NCBI RefSeq assembly: GCF_003114835.2
Contig: NZ_AP025028.1
Coordinates: 1,826,001 to 1,890,000, forward strand
Direction: 5' to 3'
DNA: 64,000 nucleotides
Source: Leptospira kobayashii
Lineage (GTDB): Bacteria; Spirochaetota; Leptospiria; Leptospirales; Leptospiraceae
Shown: positions 8,952-17,817 of the stretch, piece after piece
How positions within the stretch are numbered: the first letter of the stretch is position 1
Layout: every line of letters begins with the position of its first letter
Program-made: the position numbers and the translations under genes
Notes under the pieces: generated by a model
What the model saw: the letters and a program-made list of their open reading frames with translations, nothing else
Told to the model about the DNA's origin: nothing
Database searches by the model: none

Positions 8952-8979
8952 AGGATTTTGCCTACTTTCTCAAAATCCT
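8952..8979. terminator. Terminator between convergent genes
   Basis: A perfect 9-bp stem (AGGATTTTG/CAAAATCCT) with a 10-base loop sits between the stop codons of two convergent genes. A short T-run follows on the + strand only weakly, but position and stem strength favour termination in both directions. Confidence 0.6.
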
Positions 8980-8982
8980 CGT

Positions 8983-9732
8983 TTAATGACTATGGCAATG
9001 TATATCTTCGCCTGTTTCTTTGGTGAAAGTCGAATGTCCTTCATGATTGTGTTGGAAACGCAAAAGGATCATAAAGATGGAGACGATTACGATCGCTCCT
9101 CCCGCGTAACGAATGAATTGTCCCCTTACCTTTGTCAAAATGGATCTGAACCCGATTCCAAATAAAAATAATAAAGGGAATGTTCCTAAAAAAAAGAAGG
9201 CCATGATTGCCGATCCGAGAAATGGAGAGCCACTTGCAAATGCTGTGGCAAAAGCTGGGTAGAGGATTCCGCAAGGGAGAAATCCGGTTAGAAATCCGAA
9301 GACAAATCCGAGTGAAATCGTTTTTTTAGAACTTAAAGAATTGTTTTTTAAATCACCTAAAATCGGTTTTGTGACCTTTCCCATTAGTCTTGTAAGGTAG
9401 GAGTTTGAAATGGCGAATTTTCCGAATACCAAACCGACTCCCAAAAATAGAAGGACCAAAATTCCCATCCAAGCTGCGATCTCTTGTATAGGTAAGAGTT
9501 TAGAAAATACTAAATTCGTTCCTTCTCCCAATAATCCGAGCAAAAGTCCTATTATAGAGTAAGAAACTAGTCTTCCGGAATTGTATGCGAGCTGTAAGCT
9601 TGTGTTCTTTGATTTGTCGGGAATCAGAATGGATAAGGTTCCGGCCAAAGGGCCGCACATCCCGGCACAATGAAGGGAACCTGCGATACCGCTTAAGAAT
9701 GCGGAACCGAGTAATGCAAAATGAATTTCCAT
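8983..9732 (-). CDS. Sulfite exporter TauE/SafE-like membrane protein of the cbb3 cluster
   Basis: 249 aa, six or so hydrophobic segments. It carries the GSLHCAGMCGPLAG motif at about residues 20-33 and GFLTGFLPCGILYPA near the middle. These paired Cys-containing motifs mark the family often found beside ccoS, thought to move a metal ion or reductant during oxidase assembly. A His-rich tail (HNHEGH...IHCHSH) suggests metal binding. Its ATG directly follows the ccoS stop codon, so it belongs to the cco operon and is the last gene. Confidence 0.85.
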   Translation of the reverse strand: MEIHFALLGSAFLSGIAGSLHCAGMCGPLAGTLSILIPDKSKNTSLQLAYNSGRLVSYSIIGLLLGLLGEGTNLVFSKLLPIQEIAAWMGILVLLFLGVGLVFGKFAISNSYLTRLMGKVTKPILGDLKNNSLSSKKTISLGFVFGFLTGFLPCGILYPAFATAFASGSPFLGSAIMAFFFLGTFPLLFLFGIGFRSILTKVRGQFIRYAGGAIVIVSIFMILLRFQHNHEGHSTFTKETGEDIHCHSH

Positions 9733-9891
9733 TTATTGACCTCCCTTAGGACGATCTTCATCAAATAACATTCTGTATTTGGGACCTTCTATGTCTTCGT
9801 ACTGTCCGGTACGATAACTTTTGAAAAATACATAAAATGCTCCGAATGCGATTGATAATGCAATCGGAATTGTTAAATACAATGCATTCAT
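9733..9891 (-). CDS. ccoS: Cytochrome cbb3 oxidase maturation protein CcoS
   Basis: 52 aa. One membrane helix (YLTIPIALSIAFGAFYVFF) is followed by SYRTGQYEDIEGPKYRML, the conserved CcoS tail with a DIEGPKYRML-type core. Known CcoS proteins are needed for heme and copper insertion into CcoN. Its ATG overlaps the ccoI stop (ATGA) and its stop abuts the next ATG, so it is translationally coupled on both sides. Confidence 0.9.
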   Translation of the reverse strand: MNALYLTIPIALSIAFGAFYVFFKSYRTGQYEDIEGPKYRMLFDEDRPKGGQ

Positions 9892-12335
9892 GAAAATACT
9901 CTCCTTTTCATTGATAGAGAATTCAAAACTACGGTGAGAGAACTGAATGTCATAAAACCGGCACAGATGACAGGAAGCATTAGTCCTAGTGCAGCCAGAG
10001 GGATCATTATCGAATTATAAATAAGTGATAGAACAATATTTTGTAAAATGATGGATCTCGTTTTTTTTGATATCAAAATGGATTTTGGAAGAGAATCCAA
10101 TCTGTTTTGAATTAGCACTACGTCCGAACGATCCAATGAGAGATCGGAACCCATTCCCATGGAGATACCCAAATCCGCTTGGGCAATACAAGCGGAATCG
10201 TTAATTCCGTCTCCTAACATAACGACTGTTTCTCCTTTGAGTTGTGCTTCTCTGATTCTATCTTTTTTTTCCGATGGAGAAAGATTGGAAGAATAATCAT
10301 CAATTCCCAGTTCATCCGCCAAGGCTTTTACTTTTCCGCCAACATCTCCCGAAAGAATTTCAAGGTGAGGGATCAGTGTTTTGATGAATGAAATACTTTC
10401 CTTCGCTTTTTCTCTCGCCTTGTCTCCGAATTCCCATGCCGCAAGCGGAAATCCGTTTTTACTCAGATAAATCCATCCGTCGTTTTCCGTTTCGGATGCA
10501 AGTGCGAATTTTTTACTTCCTATACGATAAAAATTTTCTTTTTCATCTTTAGCTTCGATTCCAAGTCCCGGATGTTCCTCCATGGAAACCCATTCAGGCA
10601 GTATCGGGAGGTGATTTGAAGTTGTTCTTTGATCGGAAAGAGATAAGGTTCTTACGAACGCATTTGCTACCGGATGAGAGGAATTAGATTCTAAACTAAC
10701 AGCTATATTACGATATTCGTTCTGCCTTTTTGCATTACTGAAAAATCGTTCTTCCTTTAATTCGAGTTTACCGGTGGTCAAAGTTCCCGTTTTATCAAAG
10801 AAGATTCGATCTGCTTTTGCGAGTATTTCCGCTGTTTCCGGATTTTTGATCAGAACCCCTTCTTTGGATTGCATCCAATAACCTACGACTAGTGCTGCTG
10901 GAACGCTTAAGCCGAGCGCACAAGGACAAGCTACTATCAAAACACTGATCGTATTTAGTATCGCCGTTTCCAATGAAACAAAATTCCACCAATATACGAA
11001 AGTACAGGCCGCTACGACCAAAACGATTTTGATAAAGATGGATGCCAACCGATCCGTGACTCTTTGAATTTTAGGTTTGGTAAGGAGGGAGTCTTCCAGT
11101 AATCTTCCTATTTGCGCCAAGGAACTTTCTCTTGCGGTTCCGCTGGAAGAAATGGTTATATTTGAAGAAAGACAAATGGAACCTGCTTTTACTTCTTCTC
11201 CTTTGGTCCTTCGAATCGGTTTACTTTCTCCCGTGAGGAAGGATTCGTCGAAAAAAGATTCCGCTGATTCCAATTTTCCATCCACGGGCACACGACTACC
11301 ATGTAACAAACGTACGATGTCATTTTTAATAATCGATGAAGTGGACGTTTTTTCCCAGAAGTCGTTTCTTTTTACTTCATATTCTTCCGGGAGAGATGAT
11401 AATAATTCTCCGATCTTCGTACCTGCTTGGAAACGGATCATGGCTTCCAAATATTTTCCCAAAAGTATAAAGAAATAAATAGTACAAACGGAATCGAAAT
11501 AAACTTCTCCTTGGTTTCGTAACGTCACATAGATGCTGTAAAAATAGGCTAGACTCACTCCTAAAAACAATAACGTATCCATGGAAAGTATGTGACGTTT
11601 CCAGGATTCATAGGCTCCTTTCCAAAACGGATAACCTGAATAAAAATATACGGGAGTTGCGAGTATCCAGGAAACATAATGGAAAAGATTTTTTATATTG
11701 ATGTCCATACCTTCAAAATATCCCACATAAAGGCTTGCAGAGAACAACATGATATTGCCCCAACAAAAACCGGCAGCGGCCATTCGAAAGGTAAGATCCT
11801 TGAACGGTTTGGAAACTTTTGATTCCGCTTTCAGTGGAGAGTAGAGACTCGGTTTGTATCCCAAATCCCGGATGATTTTGAATATTTTACTTAAGGATAT
11901 TTTTTTTGCGTCAAAGGTTAATTTAAGTCTACCTGTTCCGAAATTGATTCTTGCATCTTGAATTCCGGGACTGCGGGATAGAACAGTTTCGATTAACCAA
12001 ACACAGGCGGAACAATGGATCCCTCGAATTGTGACAAATACTGCGCTCCGATTTTCTGAAATGACTTCTACATATTCGGAATGTACGGACGGATTGTCCA
12101 TTCTGGAATCGGATTCGTAATTTTCATTTTCCGGCTCTTTCGGCTCGAGGACTTGTGTTCCACGTATTTGGTAAAATTGATCCAACCCGTTTTCCAATAA
12201 AAGAGAAGAGACGGTAGCGCAACCATTGCAACAGTATTCCCGTTTGATTCCGTTTTTTTCAGTAAATACGGGATGATCTTCTTCTATGGGAGAATTGCAG
12301 TGGAAACAGTTTGTTTGAACAACTGTTTGGTTCAA
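9888..12335 (-). CDS. ccoI: Copper-transporting P1B-type ATPase CcoI/FixI
   Basis: 815 aa. It opens with a Cys-rich metal-binding element (CFHC at 10-13, CCNGC at 35-39), then a heavy-metal-associated domain with GIHCSAC (Cys108, Cys111), a membrane domain, the CPC transport motif (CPCALG near 470), the phosphorylation site DKTGTLT near 513, and GDGINDS near 708. This is the arrangement of CcoI, which exports copper for the CuB centre of the cbb3 oxidase. It begins 4 bases inside the ccoH stop region and ends in an ATGA overlap with ccoS. Confidence 0.95.
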   Translation of the reverse strand: MNQTVVQTNCFHCNSPIEEDHPVFTEKNGIKREYCCNGCATVSSLLLENGLDQFYQIRGTQVLEPKEPENENYESDSRMDNPSVHSEYVEVISENRSAVFVTIRGIHCSACVWLIETVLSRSPGIQDARINFGTGRLKLTFDAKKISLSKIFKIIRDLGYKPSLYSPLKAESKVSKPFKDLTFRMAAAGFCWGNIMLFSASLYVGYFEGMDINIKNLFHYVSWILATPVYFYSGYPFWKGAYESWKRHILSMDTLLFLGVSLAYFYSIYVTLRNQGEVYFDSVCTIYFFILLGKYLEAMIRFQAGTKIGELLSSLPEEYEVKRNDFWEKTSTSSIIKNDIVRLLHGSRVPVDGKLESAESFFDESFLTGESKPIRRTKGEEVKAGSICLSSNITISSSGTARESSLAQIGRLLEDSLLTKPKIQRVTDRLASIFIKIVLVVAACTFVYWWNFVSLETAILNTISVLIVACPCALGLSVPAALVVGYWMQSKEGVLIKNPETAEILAKADRIFFDKTGTLTTGKLELKEERFFSNAKRQNEYRNIAVSLESNSSHPVANAFVRTLSLSDQRTTSNHLPILPEWVSMEEHPGLGIEAKDEKENFYRIGSKKFALASETENDGWIYLSKNGFPLAAWEFGDKAREKAKESISFIKTLIPHLEILSGDVGGKVKALADELGIDDYSSNLSPSEKKDRIREAQLKGETVVMLGDGINDSACIAQADLGISMGMGSDLSLDRSDVVLIQNRLDSLPKSILISKKTRSIILQNIVLSLIYNSIMIPLAALGLMLPVICAGFMTFSSLTVVLNSLSMKRRVFS

Positions 12336-12817
12336 GGTTCAATCTCTATCTGTCTTGTTTTTTCCAAATGGCCTTCCTTCGAGTTTGCAGAGAGGACGGC
12401 CCTCCAGGATCCTGCAAAAGGAATCTCAATTTCTCCTTGGTAGATTCCTTTTGAAATTTCTTTCAATTTGACAGTTCGATTGAAAGAATCGGTAGCGCTT
12501 CTTTCCAGCTTGAGTTTTAAGTCCGCTTCCGAAACGGTTTCCTTTCCACGAATGAATTTCACTGCGACTGTTTGTTTGCCAGGTTTTAACGAAGTTTGTT
12601 TTTGAAACCAAGCTGCCTCAAAATCATATCCTTCGGATAACATTTCTTTTTGTGTAGCAACTGTTTGGTCATAATTTAATCCTTTTTCGTAGTAATTGGA
12701 ATCTACGGGAGGAGTATGACCTGCCAAAGCAATTCGAACCGTAATAAAAGTGGCAAGGAAAAGAGTCAGAAATGTAACTCCGATCAGAAGGAAGGCTTGT
12801 TTAAGGCTTTTGTGCAT
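12332..12817 (-). CDS. ccoH: FixH/CcoH family protein
   Basis: 161 aa. One N-terminal membrane helix, then a periplasmic beta domain beginning with PPVDSNYYEKGLNYDQTVA, the FixH signature (YYEKGLNYD). CcoH is an assembly factor of cbb3 oxidase. The frame is open further upstream to 12886, but the ATG at 12817 has a GGGGA ribosome site and gives the usual family N-terminus. It overlaps the end of ccoG by 17 bp. Confidence 0.88.
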   Translation of the reverse strand: MHKSLKQAFLLIGVTFLTLFLATFITVRIALAGHTPPVDSNYYEKGLNYDQTVATQKEMLSEGYDFEAAWFQKQTSLKPGKQTVAVKFIRGKETVSEADLKLKLERSATDSFNRTVKLKEISKGIYQGEIEIPFAGSWRAVLSANSKEGHLEKTRQIEIEP

Positions 12818-14180
12818 ATACGATTTTCCCCTTTGTATGATTTTCATGGAAGGCAAGTCCTTCCGGTAAAAGGAAAGGAACTTCATCGGTTTTAAAAAAA
12901 TTGGGGTCTCCGCTATCGGAAACTTTCAATAAGATCGAATGGCTTTTGTTTTTAACGTCTTCCTTCGTTAATTGTAATTCGATAAATAGACGGTATCTCT
13001 TATTCGAATTTGCCGGCAATGTAACGGTTCCTTCTTCCGTACCTCCGATTAGAATTTTTCCATTTCCTTTTAGGTCTTTTCTTAAGATTTCGAATTTCAA
13101 TACTTTATCCGTTTGTGTCAGGTTCTGCATTTGCACTTCATAAAAATTACGAACAATATTTTCTCCGAGAGATATGGGTGGAATGTTTCGATCGGGAAGG
13201 ACGGATAAATAAAGCGGAACTCTTTGCCAAAGAAGCAGGCTCAATGCAGATAGAACGATTAGTAAGGAACTTGCATAAACGATTGTCCTCGGGCGAATCC
13301 ATTTGATCGAAGAATCCCTCGTATAAATCTGATTTTCGGTAGAATAACCGATTAGAGTTTTTTTATTCTCCTTGGCCATAGTTTGCGTACATGCATCGGA
13401 ACATTTTCCGCAGGCAATACAGCCTACATTTGTTCCTTCTCTGATATCAATCCCTGTCGGACAAACAACCAAACACATATTACATGAAGTGCAGTCTCCT
13501 ATCTTTACCTTGCCTGTTCTTCTAGGCTCTCCCCGTTTGAAATCATAGGTAATGTTTATGGAGTGAGCATCCATCATTACCGTTTGAAAACGTGCATAGG
13601 GACATGCGTATTTGCAAAACTGTTCTCTGATCCAGGCGATATCCGCATACATCGCAAAAGCGAAGAAAGCAAAAAAGCCGATCCAACCGGGGATTAAACC
13701 GCTTTGTTTCAAATCAGATACGGATCCGACCATCAGATACGGATCTGCAAAATAGGAAATCCATGCAGCAGAGGCAATGCAACTGATTAAGATCCAGGAA
13801 AGATGTGTGATTATTTTCGGAAGTAAAGGTGCATCCTTCCTACCATATTTGGATCCTTGTATCTTTCTTCCTATGGAATCGAAGATATCCGTATAAATGG
13901 TTTGAGGACATGCCCAACCGCACCAGACTCTACCGACTAACGTAGTAAAGAAGAATAATGATAAACCCATTGCTATCAGGAATAGATGCAGGAAATATCC
14001 TTCTTGAGGTGTGAAAATATTTCCCAAAAGAAAAAACTTTCTTTCCGGAATGTCCAATCTGATGAGAGGCATTCCGTCGAAGCGAAACCAAGGGGTGGCA
14101 AAAAAAAGCAAAAGAAGAAAAGACTGCACGAACTTTCGTGCAGTTCCGATCTTCCCTGAAATAGGTCGTGATAGGATCAT
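12801..14180 (-). CDS. ccoG: cbb3 oxidase accessory protein CcoG (FixG/RdxA), 4Fe-4S
   Basis: 459 aa. Several membrane segments, the NapH-like CGWACPQTIY and CKYACPYARF motifs, and a ferredoxin domain with CTSCNMCLVVCPTG and CIACGKCSDACTQ, so two 4Fe-4S clusters. A C-terminal FixG-type Ig-like domain follows. CcoG reduces copper during cbb3 assembly in known systems. It lies 40 bp after ccoP. Confidence 0.95.
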   Translation of the reverse strand: MILSRPISGKIGTARKFVQSFLLLLFFATPWFRFDGMPLIRLDIPERKFFLLGNIFTPQEGYFLHLFLIAMGLSLFFFTTLVGRVWCGWACPQTIYTDIFDSIGRKIQGSKYGRKDAPLLPKIITHLSWILISCIASAAWISYFADPYLMVGSVSDLKQSGLIPGWIGFFAFFAFAMYADIAWIREQFCKYACPYARFQTVMMDAHSINITYDFKRGEPRRTGKVKIGDCTSCNMCLVVCPTGIDIREGTNVGCIACGKCSDACTQTMAKENKKTLIGYSTENQIYTRDSSIKWIRPRTIVYASSLLIVLSALSLLLWQRVPLYLSVLPDRNIPPISLGENIVRNFYEVQMQNLTQTDKVLKFEILRKDLKGNGKILIGGTEEGTVTLPANSNKRYRLFIELQLTKEDVKNKSHSILLKVSDSGDPNFFKTDEVPFLLPEGLAFHENHTKGKIVYAQKP

Positions 14181-14220
14181 TATAATTTTACCTTTTCGGA
14201 AACAATCCCCGGTTCCGTTT

Positions 14221-14754
14221 TCACTTGGTCGGCTTTATCTCGAGGTTGCGAGAAGCAAGCCAAGCCAATACTTGGTAGACTTTTTCGGATCCAAGACTCA
14301 TTTCGTGAGGAGGCATTGGACCTCTCCCCAGTTTCGTTCTTTCAAAAGGGATTCCTTTCATTACGTTCTCATACAGTTGTGCATCTGTATTTCCATGTAA
14401 CCATTCCTTATCCATAAGATTCGGTCCCACCAAACCTTCACCAGTTGGTCCATGACAGGCAACACAGTAGGTTTGGAATGTGGTTTGGCCGGAAGCGATT
14501 GCATTTGCATTTCCACGCATCGGATTGGAGCCGTCTTGTGATTGAATGGCAACGTTTTTGTTAGGAAATAGTTCCGTGTATTCTTTCACTTGCGCGGAAT
14601 AATATTCGGTTGTTCCCCAATCGGAAAAGCCGTGAAAATAGATCGGATATAAAATCCCGAAAATGATTGAACCTAAAAATACCCATTTCCACCATGCGGG
14701 AAGAGGGTTCTCTCCCTGTTTTATACCGTCGAATTCTTTATTCGGGTCACTCAT
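14221..14754 (-). CDS. ccoP: cbb3 oxidase subunit CcoP, short mono-heme form
   Basis: 177 aa. The N-terminus NPLPAWWKWVFLGSIIFGILY is the CcoP membrane anchor. Only one heme c motif is seen (CVACH), with its distal Met in GPMPPHEMS. Typical CcoP is about 300 aa with two CxxCH sites, so this form has lost, or never had, one cytochrome domain. It passes electrons from soluble cytochromes to CcoO/CcoN. It starts just before the ccoQ stop (2-base spacing). Confidence 0.9.
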   Translation of the reverse strand: MSDPNKEFDGIKQGENPLPAWWKWVFLGSIIFGILYPIYFHGFSDWGTTEYYSAQVKEYTELFPNKNVAIQSQDGSNPMRGNANAIASGQTTFQTYCVACHGPTGEGLVGPNLMDKEWLHGNTDAQLYENVMKGIPFERTKLGRGPMPPHEMSLGSEKVYQVLAWLASRNLEIKPTK

Positions 14755-14755
14755 A

Positions 14756-14902
14756 TCAATCTTCCTCTAACATACGATATTTGGGTTCTTCTATCCGTTC
14801 TTTGCGTGAGCGGCGATATACATAAAGAGCGATGATGAAAATTGCAATCATCATAATGGGGAGCCGCAATGCTTTATAAATTTGCAAAGTATCCATGTCC
14901 AT
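14756..14902 (-). CDS. ccoQ: CcoQ-like small subunit of cbb3 oxidase
   Basis: 48 aa. One membrane helix (LPIMMIAIFIIALYVYRRS) with a charged tail ending in EPKYRMLEED. Position between ccoO and ccoP and size fit CcoQ, a stabilising subunit. The tail PKYRML is strikingly like that of CcoS downstream. The start at 14902 was taken; an ATG two codons later is an alternative. Confidence 0.8.
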   Translation of the reverse strand: MDMDTLQIYKALRLPIMMIAIFIIALYVYRRSRKERIEEPKYRMLEED

Positions 14903-14913
14903 TCGCTCTTACC

Positions 14914-15603
14914 TTATTGCAATCCCTTGGAAAGTGCTGCAGTGTCTTTCCCCAATTTAAGAAGGTAAGCAATGAGCGCGTCTCCTTCCGTTTTTCCCAG
15001 TACCAGAGATTGTACCGAAGCAATATCGGCATCCGTATAAGGAACTCCTACTTTCCGAAGTCCCCGCATATGATCTGCTATCTGGGCAGGATCCAATTTT
15101 GCCGATTCCAGAAAGAGCCAAGGGTAGGCCGGCATGACAGATCCTTTCGCAGTATCTCTAGGATTGATCAAATGGGTTTTATGCCATGCAGCGGAAGGTT
15201 GGATCTGAGACTCGTGCGCTAAATCCGGTCCCGTTCTTTTGGAACCCCAAAGAAAAGGATGGTCGTATATGAATTCCCCCGCTTTGGAGTAACCGTCTTT
15301 TCCGTAACTGCCTTGCGGATCGAAACGATCCACTTCCCATTTGAAAGGACGAACCATTTGCGTATGACAGTTGCTACATCCTTCCTTTTGATAAATATCC
15401 CTGCCTGCGAGTTCCAGCGCATTATAAGGTTTGATTCCGGTGATCGGCTCCGCTGTTTTGGAGAGAAAGAAAGGAGGAACGAGTTCGAAAATTCCTCCGA
15501 TCAGAATCGCGATCATAGTATAGAGAGTGAATTTGACTCCGTTCTTTTCCCATTGGTCCGTAAACCCGGAAAACCAATCCAATAATCTGTCGAACCAATT
15601 CAT
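14914..15603 (-). CDS. ccoO: cbb3 oxidase mono-heme subunit CcoO
   Basis: 229 aa. One N-terminal membrane helix, then GRDIYQKEGCSNCHTQMVRPF, the CcoO heme site, and GPDLAHES. It is of normal length. It carries electrons from CcoP to the binuclear centre. Its ATG overlaps the ccoN stop (ATGA). Confidence 0.96.
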   Translation of the reverse strand: MNWFDRLLDWFSGFTDQWEKNGVKFTLYTMIAILIGGIFELVPPFFLSKTAEPITGIKPYNALELAGRDIYQKEGCSNCHTQMVRPFKWEVDRFDPQGSYGKDGYSKAGEFIYDHPFLWGSKRTGPDLAHESQIQPSAAWHKTHLINPRDTAKGSVMPAYPWLFLESAKLDPAQIADHMRGLRKVGVPYTDADIASVQSLVLGKTEGDALIAYLLKLGKDTAALSKGLQ

Positions 15604-17039
15604 GCTGCGTTCTCCTCTTTCAATCCAACTCTCAGATCTATTTCTTTAAAACCTGAACCGGATGTTGACATCGTCTTCGCTAGGTTATAAATCATGATGA
15701 TCAATCCCGCAAAATACATTGTTCCTCCGATCCCCCTGAACAATCTGTACGGTTTTAAGGTCTCGGTGATCTGAACCCAGTTAGGATACTTCAATGCTCC
15801 CGTTTCATCGACAGCTCTCCACATGGAACCTTCCGTGATTCCGGAAACCCACATGGAAACGATGTAGAGTAGGATTCCCAGTGTAGCGATCCAAAAGTGA
15901 ATGTTCGCAAGCTTTTCGGAATAAAGATTTGTATTCCATATTCTGGGAACAAGGTAGTATAACACTGCGAAGGACATCATTCCTACCCAACCGAGTGTTC
16001 CTCCGTGGACATGTCCTACGATCCAATCCGTGTTGTGACCAAGTGCACTGATCGCACGAATCGCAAGTAATGGACCTTCAAAGGTAGACATACCGTAAAA
16101 TGTAATTCCAACGAGTAACATTTTTAAGGTGGCATCCGTTTTGATTTTTTCTTTTGCTTGGGTTAAAGTAAGAAATCCGTTTAACATTCCTCCCCAGGAA
16201 GGCATCCAAAGCATCACACTGAAAACGACGCCTGTTGTTTGCAGCCAATCGGGAAGAGGGGAGTAAAGTAGGTGGTGAGGGCCCGCCCAGATATAAAGAA
16301 AGATCAAACTCCAGAAATGAATGATGGACAATCTATGACTGTAGATCGGTTGTTTGATATGTTTCGGGAGATAATAGTACATTAGTCCCAAAAACGGCGT
16401 AGTCAAAACGAACGCGACTGCGTTGTGTCCGTACCACCATTGGATATTGGCATCATATACTCCCGAAAAAACGGAGTAGGATTTCAAGAAACTCACAGGA
16501 ACCGATAGGTTGTTCACTATAAACAGAATGGGGATCGTTACCCATGATGCTATATAGAACCAAATGGCCGCATAAAGTTGTTTTTCCTGTCTGGTAAAGA
16601 TTGTTGCAAAATAGTTTATGATGAAAATTACAAACCAAACAACAATTAAAAGATCCAAAGGCCATTCTAGTTCCGCATATTCTTTCGATTGGCTCATTCC
16701 AAGCGGAAGTGTGATAGCAGCAAGTGCGATCGTTATGTTATAAAGAACGAAATGGATTTTTGCAAGTTTATCGCTCCAGATTCTGACACGACACAGTCTT
16801 TGAACAGTATGGTAACCTGTAGCAAAGATAATACTTAAGGCAAATCCGAAGATTGCCGCATTGGTGTGTAATGGCCGAAGCCTTCCGAATGTAAAATAGG
16901 GCCCGAAGTTTAATTCGGGATATACCATTTGAAAAGCGATCCAAACTCCTACTAACATGGAAGCTACGCCCCATACTAAAGCAGAGAGTAAGAATCCTTT
17001 TACGATTCCATCGTTATATTTCTGTTCGAGTGAACTCAT
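15600..17039 (-). CDS. ccoN: cbb3-type cytochrome c oxidase catalytic subunit CcoN
   Basis: 479 aa with about 12 membrane helices. Heme and copper ligands are visible: LRPLHTNAAIFGF (low-spin heme), WWYGHNAVAF (CuB His), WAGPHHLLY (CuB His pair), and GHVHGGTLGW (high- and low-spin heme His). This is the oxygen-reducing, proton-pumping subunit of the high-affinity oxidase used at low oxygen. First gene of the operon; an FNR/CRP-like box lies about 100 bp upstream. Confidence 0.97.
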   Translation of the reverse strand: MSSLEQKYNDGIVKGFLLSALVWGVASMLVGVWIAFQMVYPELNFGPYFTFGRLRPLHTNAAIFGFALSIIFATGYHTVQRLCRVRIWSDKLAKIHFVLYNITIALAAITLPLGMSQSKEYAELEWPLDLLIVVWFVIFIINYFATIFTRQEKQLYAAIWFYIASWVTIPILFIVNNLSVPVSFLKSYSVFSGVYDANIQWWYGHNAVAFVLTTPFLGLMYYYLPKHIKQPIYSHRLSIIHFWSLIFLYIWAGPHHLLYSPLPDWLQTTGVVFSVMLWMPSWGGMLNGFLTLTQAKEKIKTDATLKMLLVGITFYGMSTFEGPLLAIRAISALGHNTDWIVGHVHGGTLGWVGMMSFAVLYYLVPRIWNTNLYSEKLANIHFWIATLGILLYIVSMWVSGITEGSMWRAVDETGALKYPNWVQITETLKPYRLFRGIGGTMYFAGLIIMIYNLAKTMSTSGSGFKEIDLRVGLKEENAA

Positions 17040-17136
17040 TCTCGGTTTCTCCGGTATTTCCTAGAAGGATGTCTCCATCCAAAAGATTAGATGAGAGAAA
17101 GCAAGAAATCGTGTCGGGAATCCGGCTTGGATTATT

Positions 17137-17150
17137 ATGATATATATCAA
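17137..17150 (-). promoter_or_regulatory. FNR/CRP-like box upstream of ccoN
   Basis: On the minus strand TTGAT-ATAT-ATCAT, one mismatch from the FNR consensus TTGAT-N4-ATCAA. It lies 98-111 bp upstream of ccoN. cbb3 operons are commonly controlled by Fnr-type regulators, and a Crp/Fnr gene lies 9 kb away at 7555. Confidence 0.55.
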
Positions 17151-17212
17151 ACTTGTGAAGAGATAAAATTGTGTTAGTAAATGACTGAAATAAAATGATA
17201 TACCTCTTTCCA

Positions 17213-17231
17213 TAATTCTATTTGAGAATTA
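17213..17231. promoter_or_regulatory. 7-5-7 inverted repeat TAATTCT/AGAATTA
   Basis: A perfect dyad in the gap between ccoN and the 94-aa membrane protein gene. Its half-site and flank share TCTAATTCTnAAAT with the element in front of the cytochrome c peroxidase gene at 2239-2259. The rest of 17040-17326 shows no reading frame. Confidence 0.4.
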
Positions 17232-17326
17232 GAATCTTTATTCCTATAATCGCTTGTTTTGTGGTGGAAAGTATTTTAAAATAATCGGGTTTTATTTTTG
17301 GATTCGTTTTGGAAATGATCCGTACA

Positions 17327-17358
17327 TAAAAAAGTAGGTAGAAAATTTCTACCTACTT
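17327..17358 (-). terminator. Terminator of the 94-aa membrane protein gene
   Basis: A perfect 13-1-13 palindrome (AAGTAGGTAGAAA at 17332-17344 and its complement at 17346-17358) is followed on the minus strand by a T6 run. In RNA this is a stem of about 10 bp with a small loop. It lies 23 bp past the stop codon. Confidence 0.85.
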
Positions 17359-17380
17359 CATTTTCACCTATGTAAAGGTT

Positions 17381-17665
17381 TTATATTTCTTTGGGATGTT
17401 TGATATAGTGTAGTGCTAACCAAACCGTTCCAAAGACAACACCTGCGTATGCCAGTATCGCTGTGACGACATCTATCGCTGGGAGCAGGAATGCGATCGG
17501 CGCTATTTTATCCGCCGTAATTCTAGTGGCTTCTCCCACTAGCATAAACAAACCGCCAAGCCCTATCAGATGATAGTGGACTATCGCCTCTTTCGATACT
17601 TTTGCAAATCGAGCAAAAACAGGAACCGCTAACAAAGCTAACGCAAAAATCGTTATAGCATTCAT
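17381..17665 (-). CDS. Small three-helix membrane protein, unknown function
   Basis: 94 aa, three hydrophobic segments (about 3-20, 27-47, 53-85) and a C-terminal HYIKHPKEI. The ribosome site is a near-perfect AGGAGGTGA, so strong translation is expected. It lies 153 bp downstream of the nitrate reductase gene on the same strand and ends at a strong terminator, so it could be the last gene of that transcript or be separately expressed. I do not recognise the family. The two His residues (HYHL) in the second helix could bind a metal or heme, but this is a guess. Confidence 0.75.
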   Translation of the reverse strand: MNAITIFALALLAVPVFARFAKVSKEAIVHYHLIGLGGLFMLVGEATRITADKIAPIAFLLPAIDVVTAILAYAGVVFGTVWLALHYIKHPKEI

Positions 17666-17817
17666 TTTTGGTCACCTCCTCTTTTGTACATTAGACGGGA
17701 GGTCTGTGTTAAAAAGTTCGCAGAAAAAGTACAAAAATAGCAAATTTATGTCATTAGTTTGGCAGGATTTGAAAATACAGGTTTTGCAGTCAATCCAAAT
17801 CGATTACCGCACAGCGA

